From the NCBI GenBank assembly GCA_027923505.1, contig BROI01000007.1, positions 868,001-932,000 of the forward strand: DNA of 64,000 nucleotides. The letters run 5' to 3'. The DNA comes from Mayamaea pseudoterrestris. Its lineage: Eukaryota; Bacillariophyta; Bacillariophyceae; Sellaphorales; Sellaphoraceae. Within the stretch, counting starts at the first letter, position 1, and every line of letters starts with the position of its first letter. A program made the position numbers and the translations under genes. Under the pieces are notes generated by a model. It saw only the letters and a program-made list of their open reading frames with translations. It ran no database searches and had not been told where the DNA came from. Shown here piece by piece: positions 22,213-30,431 of the stretch.

Positions 22213-23047
22213 ATGGAGACACCTCAAAGAAGCAAAGCCATCTTTCAAGGCTCGTCGACTTGCTGCTACGGTTCACCTCCGCTCTGTTTCGGTCGTTCCC
22301 AGTCCTATGGCGATTCATCACACCACATGCTCATGTCGGTCGATGGCAGCAGCAGTCGCGACACGGACATGCAGCATGTCATGACTCAAATGCGAAACGT
22401 ACAGCTCGAGGAGACCAAGGTGGAAGAAACCTTGTGGCAGCCGCCTCCTCCCTTTGAAACTCCGGAGCATCATCATCAAAGTCAAGTTCACTCGCAGCAG
22501 CGTCTCCCGTTTCAAGCGTTTGCCTTTAACCGACGACCCCGGCAGCATGACGACGCTTGTTTTCCATTGTCTCCTCCGCTGAACCTTTCGCATCGACATG
22601 CCGCTGAAAACGTCAAGCCGTCTCATCATCATGACGTTGGACTCTTGCCGCAGCAGGAACGAACGCGAAGCAATAGTTTCTTGGTGCACAATGCTCCCTT
22701 GCTTCCGGCGAGTCCCGACTTGGACTTGTGCGGGCGTGACGTCTTGGGCCGGAGCAATCAACCCTGACGCGGCCACCATTTGCATCGATGCCCTTCCAAA
22801 AGTGCTCGACGCGTTGACACTCGAAACAACGTTTGCGCGTGGAGCAGGTTTCCACGATTGACAGTTACATTTCGTCACAGTGATACCTGAACGATACGTC
22901 TCGCGCGATCTGCAGCCATGACGCCTCTACTAACTCTATTGCATCAGCTGGCGAGCCAACTGGTCCAATGGCCTTTCCACCTGCGCTGATATTTTTGTTG
23001 GGTTCGGCCGAATCTGAAATTGCCGGGAATACTCGTTCTGAAACTAC
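21783..23047. repeat. ~107-bp inverted repeat pair flanking a small gene
   Basis: 21783-21888 matches the reverse complement of 22941-23047 at roughly 90 per cent, with one 1-bp length difference. The pair encloses about 1.05 kb, including the His/Pro-rich ORF. In the half nearest the centre the differences are synonymous in the frame reading SAGGKAIGPVGSPADA, which hints at a former or present coding exon. No transposase and no clear target duplication are seen. Confidence 0.8.
22213..22767 (+). CDS. hypothetical His/Pro/Gln-rich protein
   Basis: 184 aa from the ATG at 22213 to the stop at 22767. Low-complexity, probably disordered: FETPEHHHQSQVHSQQ, FNRRPRQHDDACF, SHRHAAENVKPSHHHD, NAPLLPASPDLDL. 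No domain recognised. It lies between the two arms of a ~107-bp inverted repeat, so it may have moved or been duplicated with them. Other frames across the same stretch are also open, so the reading frame is not certain. Confidence 0.4.
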   Translation: METPQRSKAIFQGSSTCCYGSPPLCFGRSQSYGDSSHHMLMSVDGSSSRDTDMQHVMTQMRNVQLEETKVEETLWQPPPPFETPEHHHQSQVHSQQRLPFQAFAFNRRPRQHDDACFPLSPPLNLSHRHAAENVKPSHHHDVGLLPQQERTRSNSFLVHNAPLLPASPDLDLCGRDVLGRSNQP

Positions 23048-23432
23048 CGGTATGTATGTAGGTAGCGGGCGAACCTTGTTGCGATTTGAATGGCATGCTA
23101 TCTCAATTTGCATGTTACTGCATTGATATTGTTGTTGTTTTAGACTAACTGCAAGAAATTCAGAAAAGTCCTATTACCGGATTTACTCGTTCCAACAGCG
23201 TTGAGCAAGTAGAAGTAGCACGCTTTAGCGCATTCCTATAAATGGATAGCTAAACTCGTATCGGTACTCACTGTGACATGAACGGAACGAGGCGCGCCAC
23301 GAGCCATTGGTCGACGTTCCATAATCACTCATCCGACAGTCTATCTCAGACACATCCTGTTACAATAGCTTGAGACCATCCAATTTGATCGCTTAGCACA
23401 TCATAGAACCTGTATCTTTTTCATCATTCAAG
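22768..23432. other. intergenic with right inverted repeat
   Basis: 665 bp upstream of the rhodanese gene. It contains the right arm of the inverted repeat (22941-23047) and a TACCGGTA palindrome at 23045. A short minus-strand frame across the arm (22865-23113) has no ATG of its own and may be an exon remnant. Confidence 0.5.
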
Positions 23433-25049
23433 ATGGAGTTAGCAAATGAATTTCGAGACGAAACAGTCGCAAAGACTCACAACAAGAAGAAGCGACTGAG
23501 TCGCAAGGAACAAAAGGCACGTAAGAAGCTCAAGACGCAGCAGCAGCAGCAATCAACAGTGACGGCGACGACAAGGCAGTCGGAATCGGCTACTGCAGCA
23601 GAAGTTTTACCAGTCGTGTCACGTATTCTTCCTCCAACGATAGACTACATTCCAACGCCGCTTCCCGAGCTGACTGCAGCCAAGACGAAGAAACCCAACC
23701 ATCAAAGCAAGTCGCTGGGCAACTGGTTCCCCAAAGCCTCCATCATTAAGTCACCTGTTTCCTACACCAACGCTGACAATTTCCAAGACCAGGCCTTTCA
23801 ACCAAAGGCAGCTCTGGTCTTGTTTTATCAGTACGTGGAACCAAACTGGCCAGCGTCTAAACTGGAAACACTCATTGCCTACTTGACCAAGATTTGCCAG
23901 CACCGCATTCTTGGTGGCCGCATTCGCGTGGCGACGGAAGGCGTCAATGCCACTATCAGTTCCGTCGATACCCTCGAGTGCTCGGCGCAGCAAACGCTGG
24001 AATTTTTTATAAAAGACTTGCAACTCTTTGACAAGGCGTTTATGCAAACGGATTTCAAAATTATTGACAATCTATCGCCGGATCGGCACTTTGGTCAGCT
24101 CAAAATCTTTCCAGTGCAGGAACTGGTATTCTACAACATTTCCAAACACGCAGCTCCACTCAGTCGCGGAGGAGTCCACTTGCCGCCCCAGGACTTTCAC
24201 GACATGCTGAGTAGTGGCGGCGATACGGACACGGTGGTGATTGATGTGCGCAACCACTACGAGGCGGCGATTGGTCGCTTCGATGGGCAGCAACAACGCA
24301 ATGATGCATCTGACAATAAGGGAGCATTGTATGTTGATCCAAAGATGCGAAAGAGTACAGACTTTACAGCTTGGTTGGATCAAGATGAGACAAAGCAGCA
24401 GCTGCAAGGCAAAAATGTCATGATGTACTGCACCGGCGGAGTTCGATGCGAGCGTGCGAGCGCCGTATTGAAACAAACCTTGGGCGACAAGATAAAGGGA
24501 GTCTTTCAGCTGCAAGGCGGCATTGAAGCCTATCTGAAGGAGTTTCAAGACGGAGGTCACTGGCGAGGAAAGAATTTCGTATTTGATAAGCGCGAGGCAG
24601 TAGCTGCGGATGATCCAAACGGTGACGGTGGCGTTGTGAAGCGAACGTCGGCAACGGAAAATAATCAAGCACGATGCTGCGTTTGCAGCAAGCCGTGGGA
24701 CCGTTACGTCGGTAAGAAGAAGTGCAGCACCTGCGGCGTCCCCGTGCTCATGTGCGATGGCTGCATGTCAAACAAGGCAACTGCCGAACTGCTGCTACGA
24801 TGTCCCCTCTGCGTCGAGCAAAATATCACCGTTCGCGCTAGTGACGTCGAGCTAACAGAGAATGGTATTAGAGGGAAAGCGATTGAGCAGAAGGATGGTA
24901 GGGCTGCTCCATCCGTGTTGAAATGGGGTGGTGGCCATGCAGCAGCCAAAAAGGACAAGCGCCGATTCTCCAAAGTGCCGTGCAGCTTTGGTGCTGACTG
25001 CAGGCGTTCTGACTGCTTCTTTGCGCATCCAACAACGTCAAAGAGTTGA
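23433..25049 (+). CDS. TSTD2/TrhO-like rhodanese with C-terminal zinc-binding regions
   Basis: 538 aa, intronless. Residues about 125-235 (ALVLFYQYVEPNWPAS, GGRIRVATEGVNATIS, FKIIDNLSPDRHFGQLKIF) match the N-terminal domain of the UPF0176/TrhO family; residues about 265-380 are a rhodanese domain with VVIDVRNHYEAAIG and the active loop YCTGGVRCERAS with its Cys. After it come CxxC pairs (RCCVCSKPW, KCSTCGVP, MCDGCMSN, RCPLC) and a final CCCH-like finger (VPCSFGADCRRSDCFFAHP). Bacterial TrhO hydroxylates tRNA uridine 34; animal TSTD2 has the same core. The Lys/Gln-rich N-terminus (KKKRLSRKEQKARKKLK) is basic and may give nuclear or nucleolar location. A tRNA or RNA role is inferred. Confidence 0.9.
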   Translation: MELANEFRDETVAKTHNKKKRLSRKEQKARKKLKTQQQQQSTVTATTRQSESATAAEVLPVVSRILPPTIDYIPTPLPELTAAKTKKPNHQSKSLGNWFPKASIIKSPVSYTNADNFQDQAFQPKAALVLFYQYVEPNWPASKLETLIAYLTKICQHRILGGRIRVATEGVNATISSVDTLECSAQQTLEFFIKDLQLFDKAFMQTDFKIIDNLSPDRHFGQLKIFPVQELVFYNISKHAAPLSRGGVHLPPQDFHDMLSSGGDTDTVVIDVRNHYEAAIGRFDGQQQRNDASDNKGALYVDPKMRKSTDFTAWLDQDETKQQLQGKNVMMYCTGGVRCERASAVLKQTLGDKIKGVFQLQGGIEAYLKEFQDGGHWRGKNFVFDKREAVAADDPNGDGGVVKRTSATENNQARCCVCSKPWDRYVGKKKCSTCGVPVLMCDGCMSNKATAELLLRCPLCVEQNITVRASDVELTENGIRGKAIEQKDGRAAPSVLKWGGGHAAAKKDKRRFSKVPCSFGADCRRSDCFFAHPTTSKS

Positions 25050-25224
25050 TCAAGCTACAAGACGAGCAATATTGAAAAATAATTGCCTGCTATTCGTACA
25101 CAAAACGAGAAAGTGTGAGCCATCGAGTTAGAAAGTCGAAACCTAACTTGTCGCATGATGGGATACACAAATTTATAATTATGAATTGTATTAAATAGTT
25201 TATCGATCCGCTTACCTTTAATCG

Positions 25225-27147
25225 TCATACAAGTTTGATGGTGCAAAAAGGCGCGACATTCGAGCCCGCTTCAGCAACAAATTCATTAAGGAGAGGCCGA
25301 ATCAATTCCTGCCCTCTTGCATGCAGCATATTCATCGTAGCTGGCTGTCCCATGCCCACTTCGAGCTTTATTTGCGATGGCGTCACAACGCCATTGTTTA
25401 CTTCATTAACATCGGTATCTAGGTAAACTTGGCAGCAGTTATGGATCGGACTCTTCTCCGCGATCATTGCCCTCGCTTGATCGGCAGCGACCCACTGTCT
25501 AGTTTCAGGACATAGCAGTTCGCTGAGGTGGTAATCCGCCTTGTAGCGCATCTTGGGACAGCTGTCAATGTAGTATCCAAGGTAGTAATACGGCAGCTTC
25601 TTGTCGTTCGTCCATTCAATTTCCTTCAATATTGCAAACTTTCCGAGTGGCAACACATCATGTGCAAAGGATGGATCGTAAAATAGGTAGACGGATGACA
25701 AGCCTCCAGGAAGGATGTCCACAACGCCAACCGCCACCAGCAGGCCATTAACGCGATAGTGCTGATGATACGTCCCCAGCTGACTTCCATTGAGCGTAGT
25801 AGATGCACTATGCGTTTCAAACGGATTGTCAACTAGAAACCCAACGAAATGACCATAGGCTTCTGTAATGCGATCAAATTGTGGCGAGTCCTTGTAAAGG
25901 TCCAGCAGCATGGACTTTGCTCGCTCCGCCCATCCCTGCGGCGCGTTTTCAGCCCATTCGTAGGTACAGTCACTGGCCCCCAGCGCAGCAGAGTCTTCTG
26001 CGTATGGATTAGCGTCTTGGTGTATTTCATGCTGGTATAACAAGTATAGCTTGTGCACTTCTGGCATCAAGGCCGACTCGTACGCCGGCAGAGTTGTCAC
26101 CTCCAATCCGAGCGACGCAACTGGTGAATTGTCATTATCTAATAAATGTTGTCGATTCCACCAAGTCGTCAGTTTGTTGCTGCATTGATCATCTTGTTCA
26201 TTGTTATCGCGGGTCGCGTCTAAATTTTGCTTTGTGTGCACACTAGCAGTGGCTGCATCATCGTTGGCGCCTGCAATTTGGACGGTGACCAAGACTTGTC
26301 CCGACGCTTCGTGCGCTTGGACCGAAAGTATCTGAACGTTGCAGCCACATGGCTTGTGCTTTTTGAGAGCGATAGAATGATTCGCATGTGATCCATTGGC
26401 GCCGTTGCAATCGGCTTCCAAATGTGGAGTGTCGACATAAGAATTGCTCGAAGACGCAACGGTGTGCCTTCGCCTTAGTTCGTCCGCGACTCTCGTAGCA
26501 AGCTCTGTCCTATCAATCGTTCCCTTGCTTCTTCCAGCAATCGCAGCGCATATACTAGTTGCGAGAGTCACCTTGCTTGGATCGCAGCCGTCATGTTTCC
26601 GTCGAGGCAATATTTTGAAGGAAACTGGTTGATCTAGCAGTGAAGTCTCGTTTACGAGGCTCGTCAGAATCCGAGTCGTCCATTCTCGCAAGTCATTCAT
26701 AAAGCCCGACTTTTGCAGCTCCTTCATGTTTAATTCCAAATTATTATTGTGAGCATGATTATTTTTCACGTTCGTACGTTGATCATTGACAGTTTGCATG
26801 CACGTTGCTTGGAACAGCTTGTTCGCCTGCTTCTGCAGCTTGCGCTGACTCTTGGTTGGCACAAAGTCTTGCACTCGCAGTCGAATCGTCAGCGCCGGAC
26901 AGCAGGAGACCCAATTATCGGGCCGATAGAGTGCTCGTCCGGAGCGACGCCAGCCTTGACATATCAATGACTCGTAGACGACTGGGGTCATGGAGTCAGC
27001 CAATATTGAATAGGCCTTGGATGACTCGGAGGGATCGCGATTCACAATCGAGCTGCGATCGCCGCGACAGTATCCGCAGGTGGACCAGGAGCTTCCGCAG
27101 AGGCGGACCGAGTTTTGGAGATAGCTGGTAGTGTTGTTTTCGTCCAT
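25225..27147 (-). CDS. ATE1: arginyl-tRNA--protein transferase
   Basis: 640 aa, one exon; the ATG at 27147 is the first plausible start. It transfers Arg from Arg-tRNA to proteins with N-terminal Asp, Glu or oxidised Cys, feeding the Arg/N-degron pathway. The N-terminal ATE domain has the conserved Cys cluster (CGSSWSTCGYCRG) and RRSGRALYRPDNW with SCCPALTIRL. The C-terminal domain has YLYQHEIHQD-like helices, GTYHQHYRVNGLLVAVGVVD, LPGGLSSVYLFYDP, and the strong signature YYYLGYYIDSCPKMRYK with LSELLCPETRQWV. A central insertion rich in Asn and Asp (residues about 330-380) makes it longer than the 500-aa norm. Its stop lies 175 bp from that of the convergent rhodanese gene. Confidence 0.95.
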   Translation of the reverse strand: MDENNTTSYLQNSVRLCGSSWSTCGYCRGDRSSIVNRDPSESSKAYSILADSMTPVVYESLICQGWRRSGRALYRPDNWVSCCPALTIRLRVQDFVPTKSQRKLQKQANKLFQATCMQTVNDQRTNVKNNHAHNNNLELNMKELQKSGFMNDLREWTTRILTSLVNETSLLDQPVSFKILPRRKHDGCDPSKVTLATSICAAIAGRSKGTIDRTELATRVADELRRRHTVASSSNSYVDTPHLEADCNGANGSHANHSIALKKHKPCGCNVQILSVQAHEASGQVLVTVQIAGANDDAATASVHTKQNLDATRDNNEQDDQCSNKLTTWWNRQHLLDNDNSPVASLGLEVTTLPAYESALMPEVHKLYLLYQHEIHQDANPYAEDSAALGASDCTYEWAENAPQGWAERAKSMLLDLYKDSPQFDRITEAYGHFVGFLVDNPFETHSASTTLNGSQLGTYHQHYRVNGLLVAVGVVDILPGGLSSVYLFYDPSFAHDVLPLGKFAILKEIEWTNDKKLPYYYLGYYIDSCPKMRYKADYHLSELLCPETRQWVAADQARAMIAEKSPIHNCCQVYLDTDVNEVNNGVVTPSQIKLEVGMGQPATMNMLHARGQELIRPLLNEFVAEAGSNVAPFCTIKLV

Positions 27148-27602
27148 TGCTACTCTTCTTATGCGACAAAACAAGTGCTCAGCGCCTGAACAATAATGAT
27201 CGCGCTTGTCGCGCTGTGAAGCCAACTTTGATTTATTTTTCAGCAAATATCAATCCTTTTCGTCTACTTTCTTGTGATATTGTCAGCCTGCAAAGTAATA
27301 TTGCTGCTTGTCAGCCTATTAAATTGATGGAGAGTGGTCAACCCATTGCGAACCATGATGCGCACTCGGCGTCTCGGCGTTTCTGTGGTAAGTCACGCTG
27401 CGACTGGGCCAAGACACGTCCATAACTGTTCTAGAAGTCTACCAGGGCATGACCTGGAACTACTGAAACAAAGTTCACAGCTTGAGTATGATGGTACGGT
27501 ATTAGATCTACTGTAAAAGAAGCCATTATCGGTCTCCGACAATGAGAGAAGGGCTGTGAACATGAACCAGCACGGCCGGGCAATGCCTCATCCGCAGTCA
27601 AA
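27148..27602. other. intergenic, no gene seen
   Basis: 455 bp between the start of ATE1 and the end of the next minus-strand gene; expected to hold the ATE1 promoter. Small open frames here have no ATG or no coding character. Confidence 0.5.
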
Positions 27603-28898
27603 CTATGATTTTCTCAGTATATGCAATGCCAGCAAGGCCGAGACTGCGATTGCCGTGTACAGATTCAATGCATGTCCGTACCAAGCTTCCTCCTCCCTTC
27701 GTTCCCTGTTCACACTATTGGGATGATGGAACTGATCAAAGAGTCGCATCAGATTTCGTTCCAGCATGGCCACCGTCACCTTGCCCACCAGCGGAACGTA
27801 GACGACGCCGGGAATTTTCAAAAGCTCCTCCTCGTCGACATTTTTAAATGACGCAACATTCACAACCGTAGTGCCAGGCTGGATCCACTCCGTCGGAAGC
27901 CGGTAGTTCTTTGTTGGAACTCCAGTCACCACGACGGAAGACTGCAAACAAGAGAATTATCAAATTAGTTGGAGTAGCTTTGCAAGTTAATGCATTGCAT
28001 CAGCATGTTTCTGAGTGTTCAGCAACCCACCTTTCGAACGCACGATTCTGGCGTTTCCTCCGGACAAGCTTGCAACCTTCCACCCGAAAATTTGTAAATG
28101 GAGTTGATATCCACAGAGTATACTTCGGCGCCATCATTCGCCAGCATGGCGGCCAATGGCCGTCCCACAATCTCCGAGCGATTAATCACCGTCACAGACT
28201 TGCCAAACATGTGCTTGCCAATCGGGTTGCTCTTGTCGTAGCAGTTGGGACAATGCTCCAATATTTTCACGACACTGAGCGCCGTACACGGCAGGAGACA
28301 CTTTTCCGTGCTTCGCGGATAGTCCAAGTAGCGAATGTTGCGATAGAGGTTGAAGCGATACGTGTGACAGAGTCCTTCCACGTCGCAGCGAAAGTCGACG
28401 CTGTCGCGCAAGTAGTCATCCTGACTAGCACCAGAAAAGGACTCTTCCTGTCCAAAGATGGGGTAGTAGACAATGACGCCATGGACGCGGGGATCATTGT
28501 TGGCATCCAAGAGTGCATTCTCCACGTCAATGGCGTCGTTCAAACGGCGCAGCTCGTATCGAAGGCCGTCGGCTTGGCAAGCCTTTCCGGTCCATTCGGC
28601 GTACTTGACAGCGGCAGGATCCTTGTTGGCTAGTAAGCCGACGAGTAAGGGAGCTTCTGTATCATGTAGAGCATGCATTAGAAATGTATTGGTTGAGCAA
28701 AATGTTTTGGTCCATCTCCACCAAAGAACAACAACGACAAATATCCTCTCTTCCTACTGTATACGCACCAATCCCTTGTCGATGAAGCTCTGCAACTTTT
28801 GCCTTGATTTCATCTCGAAACGACTTTGCTACAACTCCAGCATCGACCTTGATGCCTTTGGCGGGATCTGCAACGATGAGGGGCGACGACGACGCCAT
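27603..28898 (-). CDS. NAD-dependent methylene-THF dehydrogenase, MTD1 type, with C-terminal hydrophobic tail
   Basis: Exons 28769-28898, 28031-28656 and 27603-27941; introns 28657-28768 (phase 1) and 27942-28030 (phase 0). Product 364 aa. Oxidises 5,10-methylene-THF to methenyl-THF in one-carbon metabolism. It follows yeast MTD1 closely: APLLVGLLANKDPAAVKYA, VHGVIVYYPIFG, DVEGLCHTYRFNLYRNIRYL, LLPCTALSVVKILEHC, the Rossmann stretch SVTVINRSEIVGRPLAAML then ANDGAEVYSVDI, VVVTGVPTKNYRLPTEW and LVGKVTVAMLERN. This family is monofunctional and NAD-linked, unlike bacterial FolD. Unusual: after the normal end there is a charged linker and a 20-residue hydrophobic helix (LYTAIAVSALLALHIL) ending RKS, as in tail-anchored membrane proteins. 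Confidence 0.92.
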
Positions 28899-29115
28899 GG
28901 CGACGAAGAATGAATGATGAGATGTTTCGATGGCAGGAAACGGATCGAACAGTGGGCGGGTGTGCTTAAATGTGATTGAGTACCGTTACGACGCTGGAAG
29001 TCGGGCGAGCCAAAAGTTCTTTCGCAGCATCGTTCATCACCACCTCCATCATGACGTTCATTCATATTATAACTGTGGCGGAAGAGCCTCCCACTGCCAC
29101 ATCATCTTCAACTCA

Positions 29116-30378
29116 ATGGCAATCGGGAGTGTGTTCAAGCGATCAAAGGTGGAAGGAAAGTCGAAACGGAACATGGGGCTCGTCAAAGCATGTTGCATTC
29201 TTGTCATGGTCGGCACGTTCATTCTTTACTATGCTGCCGTCGTGAAAGGAGCACTGGCGGCGAACGAGATGATGATTGCTATCAATAATGAGACCGTGCT
29301 TCGAGACTTGTTCAAGAATGATCAAGAGAGGCAGTCTCGACGAGCTGCTGCAGCTCTTAGTGCTACCGATAGTCGACCCATTCCAATCGATGACACCAAT
29401 GAGCTACCAGCAAGGCGACTCTACGCACGAACTTTGGTTGGCATTCTCGTTGACTTTTCCAAGCAAGGTTTACAGTATCGACGTCGATTTCGACAACTGT
29501 TTCCCTTGCATCCCAACGTTTGCAGCATCGGTGAACTCCAGGATCCGACTGTCAACACTCTTGACTGCGAACTTGTCTACACCTTTGTCGTGGGAGCTGG
29601 AATGACAAATGCTACAAGTGCTGCATCGACAAACTCGACAATTACCATGCGACTGAATCCTCCCTATCTCGTTCCATCCGTTGCGAAAGTCTGCCAGGCT
29701 CATCCGGACCAGACTGACTGCATGCACTCTGACATGACTTTACTCAACATTGCCGAAAACATGAATCTCGGCAAGTCACCCACCTGGTTCGCGTACGGGG
29801 CGCATATATCAAATAAACTCGGCATTGACTACATTGCCAAGCAGGATACCGACACCATTTTATATCTCGACAAGTACTTTCGATTTTGCCGCACCAACCT
29901 TCCGCCGGCGCCGTTTGCCACGGACATTTTCTCCGGATGGTTCGACGAAAAGACCTACTGGCCGCCCACCTTGCGCTCCAGTACTGTCAAAGTTACCAAG
30001 TTCACCTACAAGTCGCCCATTACGCTCTACGTGCAGGGCCAGTTCTACTTAATGTCGAGTGATTTGGCTGCCAAAATGGCCAAGGCGATTGCGGAACACC
30101 CAACCTTTTCGAAGCAAGGCTACATTGAGGAGCATGAGGATCGTGACGTTTCCAGTGCCGTCTTGTTGGGCTCCGACAAGCAGCTGCACTTCATTCTGCT
30201 GTCCAAGAAGGACTTGTTTTGGCAGCATCGCGTCAAGGTACGACTCGGGCAGCGATTCCATAACGAATGGGGCAAGGAACTGGCTCGCATCAAACAGCAC
30301 GTCAAGGAGACGTATGGCGCAAACGTTTTGAAACGCATGGGAGAGCGAGTCACTGCTAATTCAATAGTGTCAAAATAG
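29116..30378 (+). CDS. GT31-like type II membrane glycosyltransferase
   Basis: 420 aa from the ATG at 29116, chosen because it gives a short basic cytoplasmic tail (MAIGSVFKRSKVEGKSKRN) before one membrane anchor (ACCILVMVGTFILYYAAVV), the layout of Golgi glycosyltransferases. An in-frame ATG at 28930 would add 62 residues and leave only 31 bp to the divergent MTD1-type gene. The luminal part contains DYIAKQDTDTILYLDKYF, the likely DxD nucleotide-sugar/metal site, FSGWFDEKTYWPP, YVQGQFYLMSSDLAAKMAKA, and EEHEDRDVSSAVLLG, which resembles the conserved ED(V) motif of beta-1,3-galactosyltransferases. N-x-S/T sequons are present. Donor and acceptor sugars are unknown; GT31 assignment is tentative. 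Confidence 0.75.
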   Translation: MAIGSVFKRSKVEGKSKRNMGLVKACCILVMVGTFILYYAAVVKGALAANEMMIAINNETVLRDLFKNDQERQSRRAAAALSATDSRPIPIDDTNELPARRLYARTLVGILVDFSKQGLQYRRRFRQLFPLHPNVCSIGELQDPTVNTLDCELVYTFVVGAGMTNATSAASTNSTITMRLNPPYLVPSVAKVCQAHPDQTDCMHSDMTLLNIAENMNLGKSPTWFAYGAHISNKLGIDYIAKQDTDTILYLDKYFRFCRTNLPPAPFATDIFSGWFDEKTYWPPTLRSSTVKVTKFTYKSPITLYVQGQFYLMSSDLAAKMAKAIAEHPTFSKQGYIEEHEDRDVSSAVLLGSDKQLHFILLSKKDLFWQHRVKVRLGQRFHNEWGKELARIKQHVKETYGANVLKRMGERVTANSIVSK

Positions 30379-30431
30379 TAGACAGAACAATAGTGCAACA
30401 CATCAATACTAATCACATTCCATTAATTCAA

